A stretch of DNA of 64,000 nucleotides from Sulfuracidifex metallicus DSM 6482 = JCM 9184. GTDB lineage: Archaea > Thermoproteota > Thermoprotei_A > Sulfolobales > Sulfolobaceae. The notes under the pieces were generated by a model, which saw only the letters and a list, made by a program, of their open reading frames with translations, searched no databases and was not told where the DNA came from. The DNA lies in assembly GCA_032834875.1 (NCBI GenBank), contig CP135238.1, forward strand, positions 130,011-194,010. The letters run 5' to 3'. Position 1 is the first letter of the stretch; each line of letters starts with the position of its first letter. The translations under genes were made by a program, and so were the position numbers. Positions 19,540 through 27,654 of this stretch are shown one piece after another.

Positions 19540-19973
19540 TTCCCAGAATACACCTCCGAACCGTTATAATAATACAATATGAAAAACACCTTACCGTCAA
19601 TGACCGGGTAAGGGATTTTAATAACTACCGGCAAAGTAGCGTTCTCGTCACTCCCTACTATAACTTGATAAACGTTTAACACTGGCAAATTATAGCCAGG
19701 GTAAGTTGAGTTAAGAACAGTAGTATAGTTACCCAACTTTTCGTAAATTATGTAATACATAGCCTTACCTTCATGATTATAAATGAAGAGATAAAGGGTT
19801 ACAGACTGGTTAACTACTAGATGGCTGGGGTAATTCCCTATTTTACCATTAATTCCCAGGAGACCTATTGCAGTATAATTATCACCTGGGTTAAAGAAGG
19901 CTAACGTCACAGCAACTACGGCAGCAACCACAATTATAGCCATTATAACTCCCAGCACTTCGTCCTCTATCAT
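19506..19973 (-). CDS. DUF1616 extracellular half with own membrane anchor
   Basis: A 155-residue protein. One N-terminal membrane segment (LGVIMAIIVVAAVVAVTLAFF) resembles the archaeal pilin-like anchors in sequence character. It is followed by a beta-rich domain that matches the second part of DUF1616 proteins: YTAIGLLGINGKIGNYPSHL, then TLYLFIYNHEGKAMYY. It precedes the membrane half in the operon, the reverse of the order within a usual single-chain DUF1616 protein. It overlaps the preceding gene by 4 bp. Confidence 0.7.
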   Translation of the reverse strand: MIEDEVLGVIMAIIVVAAVVAVTLAFFNPGDNYTAIGLLGINGKIGNYPSHLVVNQSVTLYLFIYNHEGKAMYYIIYEKLGNYTTVLNSTYPGYNLPVLNVYQVIVGSDENATLPVVIKIPYPVIDGKVFFILYYYNGSEVYSGKWLQLILNVTE

Positions 19974-20380
19974 TTAACCACCCACCTACTCCTCATCTTT
20001 ATCCATGCCTTCCACAAAAACCTAGGACCGAAATAATAAGTTAGAAAACCTAAGACTATTAAAGCCGTAATTGTAGAATACTTAACGATTTGGTGTTCAA
20101 GGCAAAGTGTGCTTGCCTCACTCTTGAGTTGCGGTATTGAGGAATTAACTTGTTGAATTAAATTTTCAGCCTCTTTCGGATTTGAGCAATTCTGCAACAA
20201 TTGTAAGGCTTCATTAAGCTCTTGAATTTGAGGGTTTACATTAACTCCCGATTCACTTATCTTCTCTAGTTGCAAGTAAAGCTCTTGAATTTGAGTAATT
20301 AAGTGAGAATTAGACGCAGCAAAAGATACCGTAGAGAAAGCCGCGGAGATTAAGAGTAGTGCAAGGATTATAAATCTCAC
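19970..20380 (-). CDS. Secreted coiled-coil protein with C-terminal membrane anchor
   Basis: A 136-residue protein: a clear signal peptide (residues 1-22, LALLLISAAFSTVSFAAS), a helical, heptad-like region (LITQIQELYLQLEKISESG, then IQELNEALQLLQNC), and a membrane segment near residues 103-119 followed by a basic tail. No family recognised. It is the third gene of the MoxR operon, separated by 33 bp from the gene before and overlapping the one after by 4 bp. A scaffold role at the outer face is possible. Confidence 0.65.
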   Translation of the reverse strand: MRFIILALLLISAAFSTVSFAASNSHLITQIQELYLQLEKISESGVNVNPQIQELNEALQLLQNCSNPKEAENLIQQVNSSIPQLKSEASTLCLEHQIVKYSTITALIVLGFLTYYFGPRFLWKAWIKMRSRWVVK

Positions 20381-20413
20381 AGCGAGTCTTATTTCATTCC
20401 TTATTTATATATT

Positions 20414-21847
20414 TTATCCCATGTATAACTGCACTGCCCCATCGTTAAATATAAGACTAACGTTATTCAACTTCTCTTCGTAATTCGTCGGTACTGGGTT
20501 AGGCAAATTCTCGTTATAATTTAGAACATATCCTTGACTAAGAGAAGGAGTAAGCAAAAAGAGAGTTGGTGGAGGAGCTTTTCCTAACAAGTAATAGTAT
20601 GCTGAATAACGATCAACAGATTGACCGAAATATTGGAATAAGAACTGGAACTTAACGCACGTAGAAACCTCAGCTAAGACGTTATTACATGAAATAAAAC
20701 TTCCTGCAAAGAACTCAGGTTGTGTATAAACCTCCGTTGTTCCTCCAGTGTAAGGCAACTGCAGGTTAACTGTTGCGAAAATTGCAAAAAAGTTAGAGGT
20801 AGCCAGAATTAATAAAATGAAAGGGATTAATTTTGTTCTTACCCCACCTAAACCGAAAAGCATTGCTAAGGGAATTGATATATAGTCCATTACTCTGTAT
20901 GCAATGTAAAAACTCAAAGAAGTCTTAATTAAAACTGAAAAGAGCAAGACCACTAGAAGGGATGAAAGGAATAAGTTAACGTAAGTTAACTTCTTCTCAT
21001 TAATGTAATAAAATCCTACTATGTAAGGTACTGCAAAAGGTAAGAAGTAAAGAGGGAAAACCGTGGCATAGGGTAACTTAACGAATAAGGAGAGTATAAC
21101 AAGAACCGCCATCAAGCCGGATATCACATAGCCTTTAACGTGAAACTGTAGTAAGAATATTGTTAAAAAGTAAAAGGCTATATACACACCTAAGGCTAGT
21201 AGGTAAATAGGCCTAATTATTGTTGAAAGGTGAGGGAAGAGTATTAATAGAGGTAAAGAGACACTTATAAATTTCTTCCAGTCCCTGTCATAGAGCGTAA
21301 AAAACAGTGCTATAAGAAATAAGAAACCCGTAAAATAGAAATATACTGGAATAAGGGATAAGGAGATGAGAAACAACAAGAAGTACTCCTTTAACCCGCT
21401 CTTTCTTCTCATCATTAGCCATATAGCTAACAAGAAGAGCGGTTCACCGTAAACTCCGTTCTTAACTGAAGCATCTATCAAAGCCTCACCGAAAAATAAG
21501 GCTAAAAAAGTTGAAGAAAGGAATGCAACTTTGACCCCGAAATCCCTAACCATTAAGTATATTATTAAAACCGAAATAGACCCTACGGCAGGTATTATTA
21601 ACGGCTCAAAGGATATTGGATAAATGGACGTGACTTTTGAAAATATTGCTGAAAAGAACTCACTACCTAAAGTTGGGTGAATTATAAGTAAGCTTGAAAG
21701 TGAAACCTTACCGCTTAATAACATGTTAGATAAGTATAAGTTATCCCAGCTTATTGTAGTGAAAGGTTCACGGGAATATAAGTATGGATAAAGCCTCAGC
21801 ATTAGGACTATAAAAGTAGGGATAAACGTAGCCCACTTACCCTTCAC
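20414..21847 (-). CDS. Polytopic membrane protein, possible GT-C-type glycosyltransferase
   Basis: A 477-residue protein with about ten to twelve hydrophobic segments and an extracytoplasmic C-terminal region of about 110 residues. The first loop (REPFTTISWDNLYLSNMLLS) carries an acidic residue after the first membrane segment, as in GT-C enzymes of the PMT/ArnT and oligosaccharyltransferase groups, but I see no decisive motif. It overlaps the upstream small membrane protein by 11 bp, so it is part of the MoxR operon. If a GT-C enzyme, it would use a lipid-phosphate sugar at the outer face. Confidence 0.6.
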   Translation of the reverse strand: MKGKWATFIPTFIVLMLRLYPYLYSREPFTTISWDNLYLSNMLLSGKVSLSSLLIIHPTLGSEFFSAIFSKVTSIYPISFEPLIIPAVGSISVLIIYLMVRDFGVKVAFLSSTFLALFFGEALIDASVKNGVYGEPLFLLAIWLMMRRKSGLKEYFLLFLISLSLIPVYFYFTGFLFLIALFFTLYDRDWKKFISVSLPLLILFPHLSTIIRPIYLLALGVYIAFYFLTIFLLQFHVKGYVISGLMAVLVILSLFVKLPYATVFPLYFLPFAVPYIVGFYYINEKKLTYVNLFLSSLLVVLLFSVLIKTSLSFYIAYRVMDYISIPLAMLFGLGGVRTKLIPFILLILATSNFFAIFATVNLQLPYTGGTTEVYTQPEFFAGSFISCNNVLAEVSTCVKFQFLFQYFGQSVDRYSAYYYLLGKAPPPTLFLLTPSLSQGYVLNYNENLPNPVPTNYEEKLNNVSLIFNDGAVQLYMG

Positions 21848-22085
21848 CTTTCTTCCCCTTTACGACTTCCTCAATTTCTTTCTCTAAATCCTTTAAGTCC
21901 TTCGGTTTAGGAGCTTTAACCATTGAATAACCTATCCAACCAAATATGCCGAAAACTACGGTTATTATTGCGAAAACTGCTATTTTTAAGAAGATTTCAC
22001 TGTAAGGGGAGAAGAAAAGACCGTAAGCGTAAAGAGCAATCACTAGAAGGGAAAGAGCAATAAGGATTATTCCTAAAGTCTTCAT
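21837..22085 (-). CDS. Small two-segment membrane protein, first gene of the MoxR operon
   Basis: Eighty-two residues with two membrane segments (ILIALSLLVIALYAYGLFF and IAVFAIITVVFGIFGWIGYS) and a lysine/glutamate-rich cytoplasmic tail. No family recognised. It opens the operon that runs to 13591. The start is supported by a TATA-like box 27 nt upstream. Confidence 0.65.
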   Translation of the reverse strand: MKTLGIILIALSLLVIALYAYGLFFSPYSEIFLKIAVFAIITVVFGIFGWIGYSMVKAPKPKDLKDLEKEIEEVVKGKKGEG

Positions 22086-22107
22086 AGGAGAATATTATAC
22101 AAGGGGA

Positions 22108-22116
22108 TTATAAATA
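22108..22116 (-). promoter_or_regulatory. TATA-like promoter of the MoxR operon
   Basis: On the minus strand the sequence ATTTATAAT lies about 27 nt before the ATG at 22085. That is the spacing expected for a leaderless crenarchaeal promoter. No other comparable box is seen within the operon, where genes overlap or nearly abut, so this probably drives all of it. Confidence 0.5.
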
Positions 22117-22384
22117 TTAGATGCAATGACTACTCTATTTTACCTCCTCTTTACTCATAGAATTGCCAAGGGACGTAGACTCTATGCCAAGGGCATGATC
22201 AGCTTCTATGAATCTCTATTAGGAGACAAATTATTCTCAAAAAAATAATCTGAGAATTAAAAATATTTCATTCATATATACTAGGTGGATACTCATTGTA
22301 GTAAAGACGTAAGAACCTAAAACTTGCTTCTTAAATAGAGAATAAAAGACTGTAACACCTTTATGTAACTTTTAAATACTTCTA
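22117..22384. other. Region between the MoxR operon promoter and the IS607 left end
   Basis: No gene recognised. It contains the direct repeat TGCCAAGGG twice (22164-22172 and 22187-22195). The exact left boundary of the insertion element is not visible, since IS607 elements lack classical terminal inverted repeats and target duplications. Confidence 0.35.
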
Positions 22385-22400
22385 GTTACTTTTAATTACT

Positions 22401-23018
22401 GTGGAGAAGTATCTAACACCTAGTGAAGTTGCCGAAATATTCGGAATGAGTAGGAGTGGTGTTATTAAGTGGATAAGGGAAGGGAAGATAAAGGCTGTTG
22501 AAGTTAACGGTAGGTGGAGAATACCTTACAGTGAGATTGAGAGGCTATTAAGTGGAGGTGAGAGGGCAAGACAGATAGCTATATACACTAGAGTTTCATC
22601 GAATACACAAAAGGACGACCTAGAGAGGCAGTTAAACGCATTAAAGGAATGGGTTAGGAAAACTTTCGGTGAAGTGAGTGTAATAGAAATTAAGGATATA
22701 GGTTCTGGATTGAAGGAGGATAGGAGAGGGTTAAAGAAGTTAATAGAATTAGCCAAGAGGAGGCAAATTGACGTAGTAGTAGTAGCTTATAAGGACAGGC
22801 TAACACGTTTCGGATTTGAGTACCTTGTAGAGTTATTCAAAGCTTACAGAGTGAACGTCGTCGTAGCATTTCAGGAAGAGCCAAAGGATTACATGCAAGA
22901 GTTGCTTGAGGACTTCGTAGAAATCGTTAAATCGTTCGCCTCAAGAATCTATGGACATAGGTCTCATAAATATGAGAAGGTGGTAAAATGTGTTGAAGAC
23001 GTTGAAAAGGACAGTTAG
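22401..23018 (+). CDS. tnpA: IS607 TnpA, serine site-specific recombinase
   Basis: A 205-residue serine recombinase of the IS607 group that would excise and insert the element through a Ser-DNA intermediate. Residues 1-52 are a MerR-like HTH (LTPSEVAEIFGMSRSGVIKW and a GRWRIPYSEIERLL wing). The catalytic domain follows, with YTRVSSNTQKDDLERQ (nucleophile S66), then KDIGSGLKEDRRGLKKLI and VVAYKDRLTRFGFEYL. All family motifs are intact. GTG start; a nearby TTTTAAATA box fits. The small C-terminal part overlaps the tnpB start. Confidence 0.92.
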   Translation: MEKYLTPSEVAEIFGMSRSGVIKWIREGKIKAVEVNGRWRIPYSEIERLLSGGERARQIAIYTRVSSNTQKDDLERQLNALKEWVRKTFGEVSVIEIKDIGSGLKEDRRGLKKLIELAKRRQIDVVVVAYKDRLTRFGFEYLVELFKAYRVNVVVAFQEEPKDYMQELLEDFVEIVKSFASRIYGHRSHKYEKVVKCVEDVEKDS

Positions 23019-24315
23019 GTTAGAGAGTGACTTCTTGAACGAGTGGAAATATCATGTTCTTAGGGAGGTTGAGGAATATCAAAGATTAATTGTTAATGAA
23101 ATGATTGGGGTAATCCTATCAGAGGGCTTACCAACCACTAGGAAGAAGTTACACGAGAGGTTTTACAATCATTATAAGGAGAAGTACCCCTTCCTACCTT
23201 CAAGAGTTATTGAAGGTGCTTACATTATTGCTGGTAGGATTGTTAAGAGTTTTAGGGAGAGGAGGAAGAGAGGATTAACGAGGAAGGATAAACCAGAGTA
23301 TAAGAAGGTGGTAATCACTATACCAAACATGGTTAACTGGAGGTTTAACAGAGTTTCAGTTAACGTTTTAACCCACAAGGGTTGGATTGAGATATCCCTT
23401 AAGTCAACTAAGCAATTTACCCGCTACGTATATGAGAGTTGGAGAGTTTCACAAGAGCTTAAGCTGAGATTAGTGGGTAGGAAAGTCCTAGTTTGGTTGA
23501 CTTTTGAGAAGGAGGTTGAGGTTGAAACGAAAGACGGTAATTATATCTCTATTGACGTTAATGAGAATAACTTCACTTTAGCAGTTTTTGAAGATTTTAA
23601 ACTCAAGGAGTTGAGACGTTATGAGACCGGTTTAGGTAGGATTGTGGTTAACTACTCTATTAGAAGAGAAGAGATTACTAAAGGACACTCAACTAAGGAT
23701 GAATTAATAAAGAAGAAGTTGAGGAAATTGAGGGAAAGGGAGAGGAAAATTGACGTGTTGAGGAAGACTGCTAAGAGGATAACCGAACTGGCTAGGGATT
23801 TAAAGGCTAAGGTTATTGTTGGTAAGTTTTCCTCTAAAGCTAAGGAGAAAATGGAGGGTGATAAAAATGGTAGGCTTAGGCATAGGATTCATCAATGGAG
23901 TGTTGTTAAATTTGTGGAAATGTTGAAGACTCAACCTATAGATGTTGAAGAGGTTTCTGAGTCATATACCTCGTCTACCAATCCCTTCGACGGTAAGAAG
24001 TTAAGGAAGGGTAAGCAGGAAGTTGAGAAGGTTGTCAAGGTTTTTAACCCCTTCCTGATGACGGGCACTGCTCACGAGGGTGGGGGTATTAGAGTATTTA
24101 AAGTGAATGCTAGGTACTTGGAAAGTGGACAAGTTCTTTTAGAAAGGGATTCTATTGCTCCACTTAACATTATGAAAAAGGTGGATGGGAGGGTAGTGGT
24201 TTTTCCCTCGACTAGCCCCAATGATTTAAGGATGACTGTGTATGATCCCTTGAGAGGGGTGCCCGTGGCGGAATTAAAAGTAATTAAAAGTAAAGAAGAG
24301 TTACGCCCCGGGTAA
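22990..24315 (+). CDS. tnpB: IS607 TnpB-like protein with atypical RuvC site
   Basis: A 441-residue TnpB relative (RNA-guided nuclease family ancestral to Cas12). RuvC-I aspartate D189 is present (YISIDVNENNFTLAVF) and the last aspartate is retained (ERDSIAPLNIM, D387). In the RuvC-II strand, where active TnpB proteins have Glu, the sequence reads AKVIVGKFSS, with glycine at 278. The usual CxxC zinc-ribbon cysteines between the last two motifs are absent. It may therefore be a non-cleaving form, or use another acidic residue. Its 3' end doubles as the element right end, where the guide-RNA scaffold would be expected. Confidence 0.85.
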   Translation: MLKTLKRTVRLESDFLNEWKYHVLREVEEYQRLIVNEMIGVILSEGLPTTRKKLHERFYNHYKEKYPFLPSRVIEGAYIIAGRIVKSFRERRKRGLTRKDKPEYKKVVITIPNMVNWRFNRVSVNVLTHKGWIEISLKSTKQFTRYVYESWRVSQELKLRLVGRKVLVWLTFEKEVEVETKDGNYISIDVNENNFTLAVFEDFKLKELRRYETGLGRIVVNYSIRREEITKGHSTKDELIKKKLRKLRERERKIDVLRKTAKRITELARDLKAKVIVGKFSSKAKEKMEGDKNGRLRHRIHQWSVVKFVEMLKTQPIDVEEVSESYTSSTNPFDGKKLRKGKQEVEKVVKVFNPFLMTGTAHEGGGIRVFKVNARYLESGQVLLERDSIAPLNIMKKVDGRVVVFPSTSPNDLRMTVYDPLRGVPVAELKVIKSKEELRPG

Positions 24316-24359
24316 ACACCTATCTGACAAGATGTAGTTAGCGTCTTTCTTCCTATTAG

Positions 24360-25406
24360 CTACTTTTCAAAATTGCTATCTTCTAATGTCTTCTTATATA
24401 CATCCTCATACATACTTACAACCATTTCCCAAGGCAAAACGTCCTCCGGTATTTCCTTAACCTTAAAATCCTTAGCCTTTGGCAAAATGTTAGCTAAAGC
24501 CTTATAATCACCGGGCTTAAACAGAAAACCGTTAACCCCCTCTTTAACCCTATACTTCAAAGCACCTACGGAAGAAGCTATGACCGGTTTCCTCCTGGCC
24601 CAAGCTTCAGAAGCTACTATAGAGAAAGCCTCAACGTAATCCGAAAGGCTCGGAATAACTACACAGCATGACGAGTCTATTAAAGCAATCTTACTCAGAT
24701 CGTCAAGAGAACCGGCATAAACAACGTTCATACCTTCAACTTTATCTCCACCACCAACTATTACGCCCTTAAAATTAGACAATTGCAGAGCTTTAATAAA
24801 GACCTCGACGCCCTTCAACTTATGAATCCTACCCACGTAAAGTGCAAACTCACCCTCTTCTAAGTTAAAACGTTTTAACACCTCTTGCCTAAAATCCTCA
24901 TTTAAAGGCTTAAAATATACGTCGTCTAACCCATCAGGAATTAGGAAAGGATTTGCATTAAACTTCTCTAGAATTATTTTATCGCCCAAGTTTTTCACTG
25001 TTACTGCGTTAGCTAACTTTAACCCCTTTTTTATCATATAGTCCTCGTAAATAGAACCAACCAGTCTGTAAAATAAGTTTGGATGAGTGCGCAAAGTCTT
25101 TACGGATAGAAAACTCACTACTTTTTTACCTTTAAGCATTGAGGATACTGAAATATTAAAATAGCTCAATGAGGAAAGCGCGTGAACTACTTCGTAATCT
25201 CCATTTACCTTATCTAGAGGTATTTGAATTTCCGGGTTGAATTTAAGGACTTTAACTTGCCTAACGTTCATACCTTGACAAGCTGAGGTAGAGAAGAGTG
25301 TTACTTCGTGTCCCCTTTTAGTCAAGTAATAGTAAAGCCTTTGAGAAACAATCTCCATACCTCCGTAACCGCAAACACTATGATGGACTAATGCTATTTT
25401 CATCAA
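24360..25406 (-). CDS. GT4-family glycosyltransferase
   Basis: A 348-residue GT4 enzyme. N-terminal MKIALVHHSVCGYGGMEIVS has the glycine loop. The second domain starts FALYVGRIHKLKGVEVFIKA, and the donor-site motif EAFSIVASE lies near residue 250. The sequence is intact and of usual length. It sits immediately right of the IS607 element, with only about 40 bp between their 3' ends, so the insertion just missed it. Function is presumably in the surface glycan pathway. Confidence 0.86.
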   Translation of the reverse strand: MMKIALVHHSVCGYGGMEIVSQRLYYYLTKRGHEVTLFSTSACQGMNVRQVKVLKFNPEIQIPLDKVNGDYEVVHALSSLSYFNISVSSMLKGKKVVSFLSVKTLRTHPNLFYRLVGSIYEDYMIKKGLKLANAVTVKNLGDKIILEKFNANPFLIPDGLDDVYFKPLNEDFRQEVLKRFNLEEGEFALYVGRIHKLKGVEVFIKALQLSNFKGVIVGGGDKVEGMNVVYAGSLDDLSKIALIDSSCCVVIPSLSDYVEAFSIVASEAWARRKPVIASSVGALKYRVKEGVNGFLFKPGDYKALANILPKAKDFKVKEIPEDVLPWEMVVSMYEDVYKKTLEDSNFEK

Positions 25407-25550
25407 TTATAAAAGCGAGGAGATGAATTTAATCTTTAATACTAAGAATGCAACATTATCATAGTTAACCACATAATTACTAATTTATTACACTCACATT
25501 TTTAGGCATTCTGAAAATTCCACATAAAAATATGCAATACTAGTACTGAC

Positions 25551-25832
25551 GTCTCCGCGCCCTGGAAGGCGAGAGTTCCTTTCCAAGGAATTCATAGTTC
25601 CACCATCGGGACTCATCTGGTGGGCAGTCGAGGTAGAGCCCCAGAGAGGAATCGCCAAGCTCTAGTCCCTTAAGGGAGAAAGATACTAATTACTCCTCCT
25701 ATATTTCCATTAAGCTGAAGAAAGGTATAGCACAACTAAGAGGTGTTTGACAAAGAGATATTTGAACTTTTTATAAGGTGAATATCCATTCCCACCTGCA
25801 AGGCTTTAGCCCCTTTTCTGTAAGAAGACTAG
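25551..25832 (+). repeat. Dispersed structured element, copy B (degenerate)
   Basis: On the plus strand it begins CTGACGTCTCCGCGCCCTGG, matching the start of copies A and C. It keeps the first hairpin (CGCC/GGCG), the CCACCA/TGGTGG pairing followed by GCAGTCGAG, and CTCTAGTCCCTTAAG. The later arm (CTCCTCC with TCCATTAAGC) has lost pairing, and the terminal hairpin has degraded, although ATATCCAT, AAGGCTTTAG and TTTTCTGTAA remain. It fills most of the 455-base gap between two minus-strand genes. The changes suggest an inactive, older copy. Confidence 0.65.
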
Positions 25833-25861
25833 TAGCTAGTTAAAAGTTCTCCTCTTTAACC

Positions 25862-27469
25862 TCAGCTAATTCCAATAACAAAACCTGGAGCCATGTAAAT
25901 TATTCCGTCCCTCAAACTCGTATTATAAACTATTTCCTGAATTATCGAGAAGTTACCGTACTCATAATAATAAGATTGTATCAAACCTGAAATTGAATAG
26001 CCAGTAAGCGTAGCGTTAACAGTTAAGGGGCAATAAGCCGTTAGGAGGAACGAAGGAGGTTTAGACGCTGCGTAAGTATAAAGGAATTCAAAGTAATCAT
26101 TATTAAGCGTGGCTTCAAAATTCCTACCCTCATAGTAATAAAGCGAACCAATTAACACTAGGATAATAACCATGGTAGCGAATAAAGGCTTAAGCTTTCT
26201 GGAGAAAGCTATTTCAGCAAAAGCTATTGCCATAAATGGCATTAACTGTTGCGGAATTCTCGTAATATAACCTGCGCCGCCCAACTTTGCTGCTACCGGA
26301 CCGATTATTAAAGAAGTAATGAGTATCAACGCTGCTAACATTAAGTATTCCTCCTTTTTCTCGCTTTTCCGCGATAGTAAGAAAAAGAGCAGTGCAGGAG
26401 TCAAAGTTATTATAGCCATGTATATTGCCTGATAAAACACTATTTCAGCCCATATAGGCAAAGGTCTGTATAAGTCTTGCGATACTACATTAATTGCACT
26501 AGAAGGCTTTATGTAAAACGTTGCTACATCATAACCTAAAACTACGTAACCACCGTAAACCATAGCTAGGTAATTAAGGTAACTTATCCAACCTATTCCG
26601 AATAGCACTGTATAATAAATTGGCGTTCTGTTCTTCCTTAAATAGTAAAGAGCAATTACTAAAAGCCCGAAGAAGGAAAAGAATGCAACACCTAATTGAG
26701 ATAATATTATCCCTGATGATAGTACTGCAATAGGCACAGAGTGCCTCAACCCGCCTTCCTTAGCGCTTAAGTAAACTAATAAAAGCAGTAACCAGTAAAG
26801 GGGCGTAGCGTAAGTTTGATCAACATAATGAAGGTTTGGCGAGAACTCAAAGCCGAAGAATATTATGAGCCCTATGAAGCTCTTATATATGTCTAAACCT
26901 AATTTTCGGAAGACGTATAGGACTATCGGAGTGTAAACTAGGACTTCCACTACATTATAGTACTTTACGAGGAAGGCGAGAATAAAAGCTGTAGGCGATT
27001 TAGGTACACCGTTCATTATATCTATTAGCATAGCGTTAGCCCATTCAAAGCCTGGCTCTTGCCTTACTATTTGATCAAGGGGATAAATTGGTGTAGTATG
27101 GCCAGTATAGATTACATATTCTGTCCTTGCTAAAAATCCCCCTGCGTCATAAAACTCACTGCCGTATTGAGGAAATGAGAACCAAGGTAAGTAAAAACGA
27201 GCTAAAATAAACGCTATTAAGGGGATAGTTAAGAAGATTATGCTCTTGTTCTCTCTTTTAGTTAAATAAATTAAAGTGAAGGAAAGTGCTGTGAGGACTG
27301 AGAATAGGGGAAAAGCGTAAGGGTCTAAGCTCATTTGACTAAAATAATCCTTGAACCCCATTAGCCTAGAATACGATAAGAGTGTAAGCGTGTAAATTGT
27401 TAAAACTACTAAAACTGATAAGGAGACTATAAGTGAGGGTAATGTGCTTCTTCCTATTTTTACAGCCAT
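25862..27469 (-). CDS. Polytopic membrane protein, possible GT-C-type glycosyltransferase
   Basis: A 535-residue protein with about eleven to thirteen hydrophobic segments. The long first extracytoplasmic loop contains FYDAGGFLARTEYVIYTGHT and QEPGFEWANAMLIDI. An acidic pair in the first loop and the general layout resemble archaeal GT-C proteins that use polyprenyl-phosphate sugars, but no signature is decisive. It is a monocistronic minus-strand gene within the glycan locus. A paralogue-like membrane protein is in the MoxR operon (20414-21847). Confidence 0.6.
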   Translation of the reverse strand: MAVKIGRSTLPSLIVSLSVLVVLTIYTLTLLSYSRLMGFKDYFSQMSLDPYAFPLFSVLTALSFTLIYLTKRENKSIIFLTIPLIAFILARFYLPWFSFPQYGSEFYDAGGFLARTEYVIYTGHTTPIYPLDQIVRQEPGFEWANAMLIDIMNGVPKSPTAFILAFLVKYYNVVEVLVYTPIVLYVFRKLGLDIYKSFIGLIIFFGFEFSPNLHYVDQTYATPLYWLLLLLVYLSAKEGGLRHSVPIAVLSSGIILSQLGVAFFSFFGLLVIALYYLRKNRTPIYYTVLFGIGWISYLNYLAMVYGGYVVLGYDVATFYIKPSSAINVVSQDLYRPLPIWAEIVFYQAIYMAIITLTPALLFFLLSRKSEKKEEYLMLAALILITSLIIGPVAAKLGGAGYITRIPQQLMPFMAIAFAEIAFSRKLKPLFATMVIILVLIGSLYYYEGRNFEATLNNDYFEFLYTYAASKPPSFLLTAYCPLTVNATLTGYSISGLIQSYYYEYGNFSIIQEIVYNTSLRDGIIYMAPGFVIGIS

Positions 27470-27654
27470 TAAATTATTTCCCCCTTGAAACTTTATATTT
27501 ATTATCCTTAGTTTATCTATACATAGTTAACAGAAAGAAAGATTATCACCATTGACACAACTACTGCGTTATATATTCCCTAACTACTCTGTAAAGTGTC
27601 CCATTCAGTAAATTTTATAATACAATAGGACAAAATTAAATAAGAGGAAAGCTA

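Larger units (their letters stand above)
22385..24319 (+). mobile_element. IS607-family insertion sequence (tnpA + tnpB)
   Basis: A two-gene element: a serine-recombinase TnpA with a MerR-like HTH, overlapped by 29 bp with tnpB. Near the left edge GTTACTTTTAATTAC (22385-22399) is the inverse of GTAATTAAAAGTAAA at the right end (24280-24294), probably recombinase-binding sites. The right end lies inside the 3' end of tnpB and forms a hairpin-like GTGGCG ... CGCC segment. An isolated copy of this right end is at 60671-60733, which helps fix the boundary at about 24319. Element edges are approximate. Confidence 0.75.

Noticed and set aside
22164-22195. Direct repeat TGCCAAGGG x2 as IS607 target duplication
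   Set aside because: Both copies lie on the same side of tnpA and IS607 elements do not make such duplications; no counterpart is seen after the right end.
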